This document shows positions 1-8,784 of a DNA stretch of 64,000 nucleotides, piece by piece. This DNA is from Actinomadura rifamycini DSM 43936 (GTDB taxonomy: Bacteria; Actinomycetota; Actinomycetes; Streptosporangiales; Streptosporangiaceae), in the NCBI RefSeq assembly GCF_000425065.1, contig NZ_AULB01000018.1, positions 62,001 through 126,000 of the forward strand, written 5' to 3'. Under the pieces are notes generated by a model, which saw nothing but the letters and a program-made list of their open reading frames with translations, made no database searches and was not told the DNA's origin. Each line of letters starts with the position of its first letter. Within the stretch, counting starts at the first letter, position 1. A program made the translations under genes and the position numbers.

Positions 1-140
1 GGTGCGGCGGGGTGCCGCCCGTCCGCGACGATCTACATGTGCCGTCGGTGAGCGGACGGTTTCGCGCGACGAACGGTCGGGGGCGCGGCGGGCGGTGACC
101 GCAGGCGGCCACGGCGGATTCTTGATTCCAGGCGTGATAC

Positions 141-152
141 GTAATTAATTAC
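141..152. promoter_or_regulatory. AT-rich palindrome upstream of the first secreted-protein gene
   Basis: The sequence GTAATTAATTAC is a perfect 12-bp palindrome in a short AT-rich island inside otherwise GC-rich DNA. It lies about 130 bp before the ATG of the secreted protein at 279. It looks like a regulator-binding site or part of the promoter of that gene. The bound protein is unknown. Positions 1-140 show no gene. Confidence 0.35.
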
Positions 153-278
153 TTACAGACCCGGCCGGCCAGGTCGGGTCTCTTCGGGGGCCGCGTGTCG
201 GGCACGCCGGCCGGCCAGTGATCACTTCGGGGCGCCCGGGACCGCGCGGACCGCTCACCCCACCCCTCCGGAGGGATC

Positions 279-935
279 ATGAAGACCCTCGCCCGGATCG
301 GCGTCCCGCTGATCGCCGCCACCGCGACCGTCGGCCTCCTGGCCGCCTCCGCATCCGCCGCGACCACCACCGTCCGCCGCGACAACTCCACCGGGGCCCC
401 CTACTCGGGCTCCTACCAGATCACCAACGTCGGCGCCCTGACCTTCACCGGCTCCGGCTTCACCGCCTCCTGCTCCAGCGCCGACCTGCGCGGGACGATC
501 CAGTCGGGCGGCACCGGGACCCTCGACAGCGCCGCCGTGAGCGGCTGCACCAGCAGCCTCGGCAGCGCGACCGTGTCGTTCCTCAACCTGCCCTACGACG
601 ACGGCCGGCTCACCTACGGCCCCTCGGGCGGCTACGACGGCGCGCTGGTGTTCTCCGACACCGACCTGGCCATCCGGGCGTCCTTCGGGTTCGTCAGCTG
701 CACGTACGGGCTGGACTCGGCCCACCCGGACCTCACCTTCGACGCGCGCAACCCCGACAACGCGAACAACGTCACCGGCGAGTTCGAGGGGGTCATGGAC
801 GGCGCCTCGCTCGGCCTGAAGTCCGGCAGCTTCCTCTGCCCGAGCGACGTCACGGCCGACGGCCTGGCGAAGGCCCTGGGCAAGGTCGCCGAGACCGACA
901 CCGCCTACACCCAGACCCTGTACGTCACGTCCTGA
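279..935 (+). CDS. secreted protein of unknown function
   Basis: A 218-residue exported protein. Residues 1-28 form a Sec signal peptide: MKTLAR, a hydrophobic core, then an ASASA-A cleavage site. The mature part is rich in Ser, Thr and Gly. It has four Cys in the middle (near 64, 89, 142 and one late at about 187) that could form disulfides outside the cell. The ATG has a clear GGAGGG ribosome-binding site eight bases upstream. I recognise no catalytic motif. The neighbour at 1023 also encodes a small exported protein and may be expressed with it, although an inverted repeat lies between them. Function unknown; that it is a real secreted protein is well supported. Confidence 0.8.
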   Translation: MKTLARIGVPLIAATATVGLLAASASAATTTVRRDNSTGAPYSGSYQITNVGALTFTGSGFTASCSSADLRGTIQSGGTGTLDSAAVSGCTSSLGSATVSFLNLPYDDGRLTYGPSGGYDGALVFSDTDLAIRASFGFVSCTYGLDSAHPDLTFDARNPDNANNVTGEFEGVMDGASLGLKSGSFLCPSDVTADGLAKALGKVAETDTAYTQTLYVTS

Positions 936-953
936 CGCACAGGCCGATCCAGC

Positions 954-983
954 GGTCCGGGCCGTCCTCGGGCGGCCCGGACC
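954..983. terminator. hairpin between the two secreted-protein genes
   Basis: Ten-bp perfect arms (GGTCCGGGCC and GGCCCGGACC) surround a 10-nt loop, 20 bp after the stop of the first secreted protein. There is no U-tract, as is usual for actinomycete terminators. It may separate or attenuate expression of the two genes. Confidence 0.45.
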
Positions 984-1022
984 GTCCCGCCCATCCCACC
1001 CCCGCAGAAACGGCGACACTCC

Positions 1023-1868
1023 GTGAACACCTCCACGATCAAGGCGCTGGCGGCGACCGCCGCGGCGTCCCTCGGACTGGCCCTGCTCGCCGCCGCGCCC
1101 GCCGCGTCGGCGGCGCCCGCGGCCCCCGCCGCGCCCGCGGCGGCGCCCGTCCCCGAGTTCGACCTGCGGAACGAGTGCCCGCCGCTGCCGCCCGAGGGCG
1201 ACCCCGCCACCTGGAGCTGCATGGTGATGGCGGTGGCCGGCGGCTCGATGCGGCTCGGCGGCCTCACCCAGGAGATCACCGCGCCGATGAAGATCGTCGC
1301 GCAGACCGGGCCGCCCGCGGACGGCGGTCCGCACGAGCTCAAGCAGGTGACGATGGCCGCCCCGCCGATGAAGGTCCCGGGCGGGGTGCTCGGGCTGGTG
1401 GGCCTGCCGACCGTCCCGTTCCTGGAGGACGTCCCGGGCTTCAAGGTCGAGGTCGAGGCGCGGTACGCGGGCGGGTTCGCGTTCGACCTGCCGAACGCGA
1501 GCGTCCACATGCGGGTCCGCGTCATCAACCTGCTGCTCGGCGACCGGTGCTTCCTCGGCGCCGAGGACGACCCGATCAAGTTCGACATGGTCGCCGACAT
1601 GTCGACGCTCCGGCTGGTGGCGCCCGGCGACCCGGCCGACCCGCTCGGCAGCCCGATGATCATCGGGGTGAGCGCCGCGGACGACGCGTTCGCGGTGCCC
1701 GCGTCCGACTGCGGCCTCTGGTCGCCGCTCATCGACTGGCAGGCCGGACTGCCGTCGCCCTCGGGCGCGAACCGCGCCGAGTTCGAGACGTACATGGCGC
1801 TCGGCACCTACAGCGGCGGGCCCGCGGCCGCCGCGGGCCTCCAGCGGCTGCGCGGGCTCGCCGGCTGA
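1023..1868 (+). CDS. secreted protein of unknown function, Ala/Pro-rich N-terminus
   Basis: A 281-residue protein starting at GTG. Residues 1-31 are a signal peptide ending in ASA-A, followed by a low-complexity Ala-Pro stretch to about residue 42. Three mature Cys (in NECPPL, WSCMV and the DRCFLG/DCGLW region) suggest an oxidised extracellular fold. The middle carries short hydrophobic strands with several Met-Lys and Gly-Pro turns. No enzyme motif is recognised. It is the second of two adjacent genes for exported proteins, and a strong hairpin follows it, so it closes this unit. Function unknown. Confidence 0.75.
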   Translation: MNTSTIKALAATAAASLGLALLAAAPAASAAPAAPAAPAAAPVPEFDLRNECPPLPPEGDPATWSCMVMAVAGGSMRLGGLTQEITAPMKIVAQTGPPADGGPHELKQVTMAAPPMKVPGGVLGLVGLPTVPFLEDVPGFKVEVEARYAGGFAFDLPNASVHMRVRVINLLLGDRCFLGAEDDPIKFDMVADMSTLRLVAPGDPADPLGSPMIIGVSAADDAFAVPASDCGLWSPLIDWQAGLPSPSGANRAEFETYMALGTYSGGPAAAAGLQRLRGLAG

Positions 1869-1875
1869 CCGGCGG

Positions 1876-1912
1876 GCGGCCCCCGTCCCGGGCGTCCGGG
1901 GACGGGGGCCGC
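1876..1912. terminator. bidirectional terminator hairpin
   Basis: Fourteen-bp perfect arms (GCGGCCCCCGTCCC and its complement) with a 9-nt loop lie between the converging ends of the secreted protein (stop 1868) and the symporter (stop 1934). Length, position and GC content fit a shared terminator. Confidence 0.7.
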
Positions 1913-1933
1913 CGCACACCCGCCGCGGGCGCC

Positions 1934-3658
1934 TCACACCCGCTTCGGACGCCACGTGCCCCGGTCGACGTTCAGCGACTCGGGCGTGTGCAGCCGCACC
2001 ATCATCCGCGCGGTCCCCGGCGGCACCCGCCGCGGCGTGCACCACGACACGACGATCATCACGGCGAACGCGATCGGGACGGTCCACGCGGCGGGCTCGG
2101 CGAGCAGCGCGCCCGCGAGTCCGGCCGGCGGGGCGGTGATCGTCCAGGCGACGGCCGCGCCGGCGAGCGTCCCGCCGGTGACGAGCCCCGCGAGGGCGCC
2201 GGGGACGGTGAGCCGCCGCCACCAGACGCCGAGGACGAGCAGCGGGCAGAACGTCGACGCGGCGACGGCGAACGCGAGCCCGACGACGTCGGCGACCGAC
2301 AGCGAGCGCGCCGCGAACGCGAGCGCGAGCGGGACGGTGAGCGCGAGCAGCGTCCCGGCGCGGAACGAGCGGACGCCGCCCCGCAGGATGTCCTGCGCGA
2401 GGACCCCGGCGACCGACACGGTGATGCCCGACGACGTCGACAGGAACGCGGCGACCGCGCCGCCGGTGACCAGGGCGCCGAGGAGGTCGCCGCCGAGCCC
2501 GCCGACGAGCCGTCCGGGGAGGGTGAGGACGACCGCGTCGGTGCGGCCGGTCATGAGCAGTTCGGGCGTGTAGAGGCGGCCGAGCGCCCCGTACAGGGCG
2601 GGGAACAGGTAGAACGCGCCGAGGAGCGACAGCACCATGACGGTCGTGCGGCGCGCGGCGCGCCCGTCCGGGTTGGTGTAGAAGCGGACCAGGACGTGCG
2701 GGAGCCCCATTGTTCCGAGGAACGTCGCCAAGATGAGCGAGTACGTCGCGTAAAGGGAATGGTCGCCGCCCAGGGGGATCGACCATTCGCGGTCCGTCTT
2801 CACCGGGTCGCCCTGGACGTGCGGGACGCTCGCGCCGCCGGGGAACGTCACGCTCGTCCCCTGGTCGATGCGGTGCGGGCCCGGGGCGAGGTCGAGGGCC
2901 GCGCCGTCGACCGTCCGGCCGTCGACGCGCCCGTCCGCGGTCACCCGGACGGGCTCGGTGACGTCCACGGTGACGGCCAGGCCGACGGACACGGTGGTGC
3001 GCTCGGGGAACCGCGGCGGGAGGTTCGAGGACAGGCCGGGCGCGCCGTCGTACCGCCACGCCAGCAGCAGGAACACGATCGGCACGGCGAGCGCGGTCAG
3101 CTTCAGCCAGTACTGGAACGCCTGGACGAGCGTGATGCTCCGCATGCCGCCGACCAGCACGTTCACCGCGACGACGACGGCGATGAGGACGCCGCCCGTC
3201 CACACCGGCGCGCCCGCGACCGTGCGCAGCACGAGCCCGGCGCTCTGGAACTGCGGCAGCAGGTACAGCCAGCTGATCAGCACGACGAGGACGGACGCGG
3301 CGCGGCGCACCGCCATCGATTCCAGCCGCGCCTCGGCGAAGTCGGGCAGCGTGTAGGCGCCGGAGCGGCGCAGCGGCGCCGACACCAGGACGAGCAGGAC
3401 GAGGTACCCGCCGGTCCAGCCGACGGGGAGCCACAGCATGTCGGCGCCGTGCGCGAGGATCAGCCCGGCGATGCCGAGGAACGACGCGGCCGACAGGTAC
3501 TCGCCGCCGATCGCGGACGCGTTCCGCAGCGGCGTCACCGTCCGGGACGCGACGTAGAAGTCGGACGTCGTGCGGGAGATCCGGACCCCGAGCGTCCCGA
3601 TCAGCACGGTGGCGAGCACCACCACGACGACCCCGGCGAGCCCGTACGCGGTGCTCAT
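1934..3658 (-). CDS. sodium:solute symporter (SSS family), acetate/monocarboxylate permease-like
   Basis: A 574-residue integral membrane protein of the solute:sodium symporter family, resembling ActP/MctP monocarboxylate permeases. N-terminal motifs (SDFYVASR near 33, IGGEYLSAASFLGIAG near 50-65) are typical of this subfamily. About 13 hydrophobic segments are visible. Residues about 202-302 form a long, non-hydrophobic, Thr/Val/Asp-rich extracytoplasmic loop. The start ATG overlaps the stop of the upstream DUF485-like gene by 4 bp (ATGA). The ORF extends upstream in frame, but that extension is Arg/Pro-rich shadow. It is last in an operon with a LytS-type kinase and a LytTR regulator, which by analogy with pyruvate-sensing systems suggests induced uptake of a small carboxylate. 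The substrate is inferred. Confidence 0.85.
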   Translation of the reverse strand: MSTAYGLAGVVVVVLATVLIGTLGVRISRTTSDFYVASRTVTPLRNASAIGGEYLSAASFLGIAGLILAHGADMLWLPVGWTGGYLVLLVLVSAPLRRSGAYTLPDFAEARLESMAVRRAASVLVVLISWLYLLPQFQSAGLVLRTVAGAPVWTGGVLIAVVVAVNVLVGGMRSITLVQAFQYWLKLTALAVPIVFLLLAWRYDGAPGLSSNLPPRFPERTTVSVGLAVTVDVTEPVRVTADGRVDGRTVDGAALDLAPGPHRIDQGTSVTFPGGASVPHVQGDPVKTDREWSIPLGGDHSLYATYSLILATFLGTMGLPHVLVRFYTNPDGRAARRTTVMVLSLLGAFYLFPALYGALGRLYTPELLMTGRTDAVVLTLPGRLVGGLGGDLLGALVTGGAVAAFLSTSSGITVSVAGVLAQDILRGGVRSFRAGTLLALTVPLALAFAARSLSVADVVGLAFAVAASTFCPLLVLGVWWRRLTVPGALAGLVTGGTLAGAAVAWTITAPPAGLAGALLAEPAAWTVPIAFAVMIVVSWCTPRRVPPGTARMMVRLHTPESLNVDRGTWRPKRV

Positions 3659-4173
3659 GCCGGGGGCGCGGGCGGACCGGACGGGCCGGACGGGCCGGAC
3701 GGGCGGGGCGTGCCGGTCGGGTCGGTGGCGAGCGGGTCGCGGGCGGCGGGGTCGCGGTCGACGAGCTCGGCGAAGTCGTCCTCGTTGCGCTCGGCGAGCC
3801 GGACGTACAGCCGGCCGAGGACGACGAAGCACGGGTAGATCGCCCCGGCGAGCACGACCCACGGCAGCGGCAGCCCGAGGACCTGCTGCTCGCGCGCCTG
3901 CGGGACCAGCGCGAACAGGCCGGGCAGGCCGAACACGACGATCGCGAGGACGGCGCACAGCCGGGCCGCGAGCCGGAACTGGGCGCGCACCAGCGAGCGC
4001 ATGTACGCCTCGCCGAGCCCGGTCTGCTCGTCGATCTCGCGCGTCACCGGGTACCGGGGGCGGCGCGCGGCCCGGGCCCGCGACCCGGTCACCAGCACCC
4101 GCCCCGGCGCGGGCGGCGGGCCGCCCGACCCGCCGTCCGGCGGACCGTCCGGCGGGGGGCCGCCGGGGGTCAC
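3655..4173 (-). CDS. small two-helix membrane protein, DUF485-like symporter partner
   Basis: A 172-residue protein with a Pro/Gly-rich N-terminus (1-25), an amphipathic stretch around 40-65, and two transmembrane segments (about 69-89 and 100-120). The C-terminal tail is Asp/Pro-rich. Small DUF485 proteins commonly precede ActP-type symporters and are thought to be accessory subunits. It starts with GTG and overlaps the LytTR gene by 4 bp (GTGA) and the symporter by 4 bp (ATGA), so all three are translationally coupled. Assignment to DUF485 is by position and layout rather than a clear motif. Confidence 0.7.
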   Translation of the reverse strand: MTPGGPPPDGPPDGGSGGPPPAPGRVLVTGSRARAARRPRYPVTREIDEQTGLGEAYMRSLVRAQFRLAARLCAVLAIVVFGLPGLFALVPQAREQQVLGLPLPWVVLAGAIYPCFVVLGRLYVRLAERNEDDFAELVDRDPAARDPLATDPTGTPRPSGPSGPSGPPAPPA

Positions 4174-4931
4174 GGCGCCCGCCTCGCCCGCCGGACGAGC
4201 AGGTCGCGCAGCTCGCGGACGTGCCGGCGGCTCACCGGCAGCTCGGCGTCGCCGACCATGACCGTGCAGCGCCCCGAGTCGAGCCGCAGCTCCTTGATCG
4301 CCGACAGCGACACGAGGTGGCTGCGGTGCACGCGGACGAACCCGGCGCCGCGCCAGCGCTCCTTCAGCGCGGCGAGCGGGATGCGGACGAGGTGGCTGCC
4401 GCCCTGCGTGTGCAGGCGCGCGTAGTCGCCCTGGGCCTCGACGTACAGCACCTCGCCCGGGGTGACGAACCGGGTCACGCCGCCCAGTTCGACCGGCATC
4501 GGCTCGGGCTCGCCGGGGTCCGCCGCGACGTCCTCGACGCCGTCCGCGCCCTCGCTGCCCTCGATGACCCGCCGGATCGCCTCGCGCAGCCGCTCGGGCC
4601 GGACCGGCTTCAGGATGTAGTCGGTCGCCTTGATCTCGAACGCGTCCACGGCGTGGTCGTCGTAGGCGGTGACGTAGACGATGTGCGGCGCCCGCGCGAA
4701 CTGCGCGAGGACGCGGCCGAGGACGGTGCCGTCCAGTCCGGGCATGCGGATGTCGAGGAACACGGCCGCGATCGGCCGGTTCTCGGCGAGCGACCGGTCG
4801 AGCCGCCGCAGCGCGGCGGCGCCGTCCCGCGCGGTGTGGATCTCACCGATCCGCGGGTCGGAGCTGAGCAGGTGCACGAGGTCGTCCAGTGCCGGACCCT
4901 CGTCGTCCACCGCCAGGACACGCAGGCCCAC
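4170..4931 (-). CDS. LytTR-type two-component response regulator
   Basis: A 253-residue cytoplasmic DNA-binding regulator. The receiver domain (about 1-120) has VDDE at 8-11, phospho-acceptor Asp60 in FLDIRMPGLDG and Lys108 in YILKP. The LytTR domain (about 145-250) shows EVLYVEAQGDYARLHT and FVRVHRSHLVSL. I chose the GTG at 4931: it directly precedes GLRVLAVDDE and has an AGGAAGGGA motif upstream. It follows the LytS-type kinase gene by about 110 bp and overlaps the next gene by 4 bp. It probably activates the downstream symporter in response to the kinase. Confidence 0.9.
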   Translation of the reverse strand: MGLRVLAVDDEGPALDDLVHLLSSDPRIGEIHTARDGAAALRRLDRSLAENRPIAAVFLDIRMPGLDGTVLGRVLAQFARAPHIVYVTAYDDHAVDAFEIKATDYILKPVRPERLREAIRRVIEGSEGADGVEDVAADPGEPEPMPVELGGVTRFVTPGEVLYVEAQGDYARLHTQGGSHLVRIPLAALKERWRGAGFVRVHRSHLVSLSAIKELRLDSGRCTVMVGDAELPVSRRHVRELRDLLVRRARRAP

Positions 4932-5041
4932 AACACCGTCCCTTCCTGTGCCGTGCGCCACATTCCAGTCAAAGGACGTCCGCAAGTCAAGCGCACGGCG
5001 ACGTCCGGCTCGCGGCGCCCCGCCCTCCACGACACCACATG

Positions 5042-6235
5042 TCAGGACGTGGACGCCGTCACGCCCGGCTTGTACTTGGGCACCCGGACGGTCACCTTCG
5101 TCCCGGCGCCCGGGCCGGTCTCGACGGCGAGGCCGTACTCGTCCCCGTACACCTGGCGGAGCCGGTCGTCGACGTTGGCGAGCCCGATCCCGGCGGCCTC
5201 GTCGGCGACGGGGCGGTCGCCGCCGGACAGCAGCAGCCGCACGTCCTCGGGGTCCATGCCGATGCCGTCGTCCTCGACGCTGATGACGCAGTCGGCGCCC
5301 GCGTCCTCGGCGACGATCGTGATGAGGCCGGGCTCGGAGCGGTCCTGGAGGCCGTGCCGGACGGCGTTCTCGACGAGGGGCTGGAGGCACAGGAACGGGA
5401 CGGCGACGGGCAGCACCTCCGGCGCTATCCGGAGCCGCACGCGCAGGTGGTCCCCGAACCTGGCGCGTTGCAGCAGGAGGTACTGGTCGATGGAGTGCAG
5501 CTCCTCGGCGAGGGTGGTGAAGTCGCCGTGCCGCCGGAACGAGTACCGGGTGAAGTCGGCGAACTCCAGGAGCAGTTCCCGCGCGCGCTCCGGGTCGCTG
5601 CGGACGAACGACGCGATCGTCGTCAGCGAGTTGTAGATGAAGTGCGGGGAGATCTGGGCCCGCAGCGCCCGCATCTCCGCCTCCATCAGCCGCGTGCGGG
5701 AGCGGTCGAGCTCGGCGAGTTCGAGCTGGGCGTCCACCCACTGCGCGACCTCCTCGGCGGCGCGGATGAGCCCCGCCGGGACGTCCTCCCCGTACGCGGC
5801 GAGCGTCCCGATCACCCGGTCGTCGGTGGCGAGCGGCACGACGACCACGCGGCGGATCAGGCAGTCGAGCCGCTCGCAGGCGACGTCGTGCACCTGCGTG
5901 CGCCCGTTCCCGAGCGTCACCTCGGCGTGCCCGACGACCTCGCCCGCGTGGTGGTCGGGCTCGCCGTCCCACGCGAGCAGCCGCTCCCCGTCGGTGATCG
6001 CGAGCCCGGGGCAGCCGAGCAGCGCCCGCAGGTGCCGCGCGGCCTTCTGCGCGCCCTGCTCGGTGAGGCCCGCCCGGAACGCGGGCGCGGCCCGCGACGC
6101 GGTGTGCAGCGTCTCGAACGTCGCGCGCCGCGCGGGCCCGCCGAGGTCGCCGCCCGTCCCGCGGCGGCGCCGCCACAGCAGCGCCGGCACCCACGTCAGC
6201 AGCAGGGTCGCGACCATCGCGATGACCACGCTCAT
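5042..6235 (-). CDS. LytS/YehU-type sensor histidine kinase
   Basis: A 397-residue kinase. A single N-terminal membrane helix (1-20) is followed by an Arg cluster, a GAF-like sensor region (about 40-165), and the His_kinase motif ISPHFIYNSL with His198. The ATPase domain has LQPLVENAVRHG, a DDGIGMD box and GIGLANVDDRL. Related LytS-type kinases paired with LytTR regulators sense small carboxylates or cell-wall stress; next to an SSS symporter the former is more likely. First gene of the operon; its ATG at 6235 is the first codon of the hydrophobic helix. Confidence 0.9.
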   Translation of the reverse strand: MSVVIAMVATLLLTWVPALLWRRRRGTGGDLGGPARRATFETLHTASRAAPAFRAGLTEQGAQKAARHLRALLGCPGLAITDGERLLAWDGEPDHHAGEVVGHAEVTLGNGRTQVHDVACERLDCLIRRVVVVPLATDDRVIGTLAAYGEDVPAGLIRAAEEVAQWVDAQLELAELDRSRTRLMEAEMRALRAQISPHFIYNSLTTIASFVRSDPERARELLLEFADFTRYSFRRHGDFTTLAEELHSIDQYLLLQRARFGDHLRVRLRIAPEVLPVAVPFLCLQPLVENAVRHGLQDRSEPGLITIVAEDAGADCVISVEDDGIGMDPEDVRLLLSGGDRPVADEAAGIGLANVDDRLRQVYGDEYGLAVETGPGAGTKVTVRVPKYKPGVTASTS

Positions 6236-6280
6236 GGCGCCAACCTACGCCGCGAGCCCGCCGCGCGGGGCCCGTCGCGG

Positions 6281-7498
6281 TCAGCCGACGTCCGCCGCCG
6301 TGTCGGGCACGGCGGGCTCCGGCTCCGGTTCGCGGGCGGGCAGGACGCCCTCGTAGACGTCCATGACGCGGTGGACGAGCCGGTCCCACGTGCGGTCGTC
6401 GACGCGGCGCCGCGCCGCCACGGTGACGGCCCGCGCCAGCGCCCGCGACTCCAGCAGCTCGCGGAGCGCGGCGGCCAGCTCGTGCGGGTTCTCCGGGGAG
6501 ACGAGCAGGCCGCCGCGGCGGTGCTCGACGAGCTCGGGGACGCCGCCCGTCCGGGTCGCCACGACCGGGACGCGCGCGTGCATCGCCTCCGGCAGCACCG
6601 ACCCGGTCTCCTCGCGGCGGGACGGCAGCGCCAGGACGGTCAGCTCGCGCAGCACGCGCGGGACGTAGTCGTGCGGGACGAAGCCGAGGAAGTGGGTGCG
6701 GCCGTCGATGCGCAGCCGGGACGCGAGGCGCTGGAGCCTGGACCGCTCCGGGCCGTCGCCGACGATGACAAGGTGCGCGTCCGTCGCGTCCCGCAGCAGC
6801 GCGAACGCCCGCAGCAGCACGTCCACGCCCTTGCGGCGGGTCAGCCGCCCGACGTACCCGATGCGCGGCGTGGGGATCCGTTCGGGCATGACCGGTTCGC
6901 CCAGTTCGATGGTGTCCAGTCCGGTGCGGAACTCGGCGCCGATGCCGGACGGCACGACGTGCAGGCGCTCATCCGGGACGCCGTCGGCCGCGAGCGCGTC
7001 CCGGGTGCTCTCGGTCAGCGCGATCACCGCGTCCGCGCGGCCGAGCCCGTGCCGTTCGAGCCGGGTGCCGAGGGCGCGGAGCGGCCCGCCGTGCGCCCGG
7101 GCGTGGACGGTCACGACGAGCGGCGCCCCCGCGTGCGCGGCGACGTGCCGCGCGACCGGCAGGACCGCCGGGTCCTCGCCGAGGTGCACGTGCACGAGGT
7201 CGGTGCCGTCCCCCAGGCCCGGGGCGCGCAGCCACGCCGCCGCCGCGTACCCCTGCCGCAGCGCCGCGACGGGGAGGCCGAGCCGGACGACGCGTCCGTG
7301 CCGGCCGAGCCGGGCGAGCGCGGGCGCGTCCGGCGGCCGGGTGGTCACGACGGTCTGCCGCACGCCGAGGCCGTCCAGGGCCCGGCTCAGCTGCGCCGCG
7401 TGGTTCTGCATGCCTCCGATGGGGTCGAACCGGACGCCGCGCCCGAGCAGGGCGGAGGGCGGGGGTTCGAACACCGAGCACAGCCGCAGGACGTGCAT
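6281..7498 (-). CDS. glycosyltransferase, GT4-like (GT-B fold)
   Basis: A 405-residue retaining-type glycosyltransferase. The N-terminal Rossmann half has a GGMQNHAAQLSRAL glycine-rich loop, typical of acceptor handling in GT4 enzymes. The C-terminal half has IGYVGRLTRRKGVD, IVGDGPER and the E-x7-E motif in REETGSVLPEAMHARVPVVAT. I chose the ATG at 7498, which follows GGGGAAGG at good distance; the longer in-frame reading upstream is Arg-rich. It stands alone, divergent from the ZIP transporter gene, so acceptor and donor cannot be read from context. Roles in surface glycan or glycolipid assembly are possible. Confidence 0.85.
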   Translation of the reverse strand: MHVLRLCSVFEPPPSALLGRGVRFDPIGGMQNHAAQLSRALDGLGVRQTVVTTRPPDAPALARLGRHGRVVRLGLPVAALRQGYAAAAWLRAPGLGDGTDLVHVHLGEDPAVLPVARHVAAHAGAPLVVTVHARAHGGPLRALGTRLERHGLGRADAVIALTESTRDALAADGVPDERLHVVPSGIGAEFRTGLDTIELGEPVMPERIPTPRIGYVGRLTRRKGVDVLLRAFALLRDATDAHLVIVGDGPERSRLQRLASRLRIDGRTHFLGFVPHDYVPRVLRELTVLALPSRREETGSVLPEAMHARVPVVATRTGGVPELVEHRRGGLLVSPENPHELAAALRELLESRALARAVTVAARRRVDDRTWDRLVHRVMDVYEGVLPAREPEPEPAVPDTAADVG

Positions 7499-7635
7499 GG
7501 CCACCTTCCCCTTCCGGTCTTCGCAGGTCAGCCGCCCGTGACCTTCCACCGGCTCCGCCCCTGAAACCCTCGCCCGCCCCTCCGCCCGCCGCGGCACCGT
7601 GTTCACGGGCGGCGGCAGCGGGCAACCCGTGACTC

Positions 7636-8391
7636 ATGGGCGGAACGATCGAAGCCGCACTGTGGGGGTTCGTCTCCGGTTCGGCGCTGCTGCTCGGCGC
7701 GCTGGTCGGTTACGGCGTCCGGGTGCCGCGATGGGGCGTCGCGTCGGTCATGGCCTTCGGCGCCGGCGTGCTGGTCTCGGCGGTGTCGTTCGAGCTGATG
7801 GCGGAGGCTTACGACCAGGGCGGGCTGCCACCGGCGGCGATCGGGGCGGCGGCGGGCGCCGCCGCGTACACGGCGGGGAACGTGCTGCTGGCGCGCCGGG
7901 GCGCCCGGCACCGCAAGCGGTCCGGGTACGTGCGGGAGCAGCCGTCCGAGCGGCAGGTGGCGGGGTCCGGCATGGCGCTGGCGCTGGGGGCGCTGCTGGA
8001 CGGCGTCCCGGAGTCGGCCGTCATCGGGGTGAGCCTGCTGGACGGCGGCTCGGTGAGCATGGTGACGGTCGTGGCCGTGTTCATCAGCAACCTCCCGGAG
8101 GGGCTGTCCAGCTCGGCCGGGATGCGGCGCGCCGGGCGCGGGAAGGGCTACGTCTTCGGCGTGTGGGGGGCCATCGCCGCCGCGAGCACCGTGTCGGCCG
8201 TCCTCGGCTACACCGTGGTCGGCGGCCTCCCCGACGGGGTGGTCGCCGCGGTGACGGCCGTCGCCGCCGGGGCGATCCTGGCGATGATCGCCGACACCAT
8301 GATCCCCGAGGCGGTCGAGCGGGCGCATCTGGCCATCGGCCTCATCCTGGTCGGCGGGTTCCTGGTGTCGTTCGCCCTGTCCAACGCCTGA
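7636..8391 (+). CDS. ZIP family divalent metal transporter
   Basis: A 251-residue membrane protein with about seven to eight hydrophobic segments. Two ZIP signatures are visible: LGALLDGVPESAVIG (about 115-129) and FISNLPEGLSSS (about 147-158). These carry the Asp/Glu/Asn metal ligands of ZIP transporters. A basic cytoplasmic loop, GARHRKRSGYVRE, separates the N-terminal helices from this core. The His-rich loop of many ZIP proteins is absent. Probably imports zinc, iron or manganese. No metalloregulator is adjacent. The gene converges on the DUF3040-like gene with only 22 bp between stops. Confidence 0.85.
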   Translation: MGGTIEAALWGFVSGSALLLGALVGYGVRVPRWGVASVMAFGAGVLVSAVSFELMAEAYDQGGLPPAAIGAAAGAAAYTAGNVLLARRGARHRKRSGYVREQPSERQVAGSGMALALGALLDGVPESAVIGVSLLDGGSVSMVTVVAVFISNLPEGLSSSAGMRRAGRGKGYVFGVWGAIAAASTVSAVLGYTVVGGLPDGVVAAVTAVAAGAILAMIADTMIPEAVERAHLAIGLILVGGFLVSFALSNA

Positions 8392-8413
8392 CCGGGCGCC
8401 GGCGCGGGCGCGG

Positions 8414-8764
8414 TCAGCAGGCGCCGGCGGGCGCGTCGGCGGGCGGCGGCACCGCGGCCTGCCCGGACGGCGGCACGGTGGCGGGCCGCTCGCACGGCGG
8501 GCGGACCGACAGCATCACCACGGCCAGCAGCAGCACCGCGACGGCGAGCGCGACGGACAGGACGACGACCGCCGCACCGGCGGGCCGCCCCGCCGCCGCG
8601 GGCACCGCGCGGCCCCCCGCGTCCCCCGGGTCCCCGGCGTCCTCGGCGTCCTCGGCGTCCTCGCAGGTGAACGCCGTGAGCCGGCGGGCCAGGGCCGGGT
8701 CGTCCCGGGCCAGGTCCGCGTCGATGCGCCGCAGCAGCAGTTCCTCCCGCCGGGACAGTTCCAT
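8414..8764 (-). CDS. DUF3040-like small membrane protein
   Basis: A 116-residue protein. The N-terminus (MELSRREELLLRRIDADLARDDPALARRL) resembles DUF3040, a small actinobacterial membrane family of unknown role. An acidic linker made of repeated Asp-Ala-Glu triplets (about 37-50) comes from short GTC-CTC-GGC codon repeats. One strongly hydrophobic helix (about 64-87) follows, then a Pro/Ala-rich tail with two Cys. The gene lies 20 bp downstream of ctaD on the same strand and may be co-transcribed with it. Function unknown. Confidence 0.65.
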   Translation of the reverse strand: MELSRREELLLRRIDADLARDDPALARRLTAFTCEDAEDAEDAGDPGDAGGRAVPAAAGRPAGAAVVVLSVALAVAVLLLAVVMLSVRPPCERPATVPPSGQAAVPPPADAPAGAC

Positions 8765-8784
8765 GACCGCACCCCCGCTCCCGC

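Noticed and set aside
218..3838. A very long plus-strand open frame (over 1200 codons) across the first 4 kb
   Set aside because: It is Arg/Pro/His-rich and runs through two signal-peptide genes and antisense to the symporter; it is a GC-driven shadow frame.
7460..7475. GGTTCGAAC resembling a tRNA T-loop
   Set aside because: It lies inside the glycosyltransferase coding sequence and no acceptor or anticodon stems can be formed around it.
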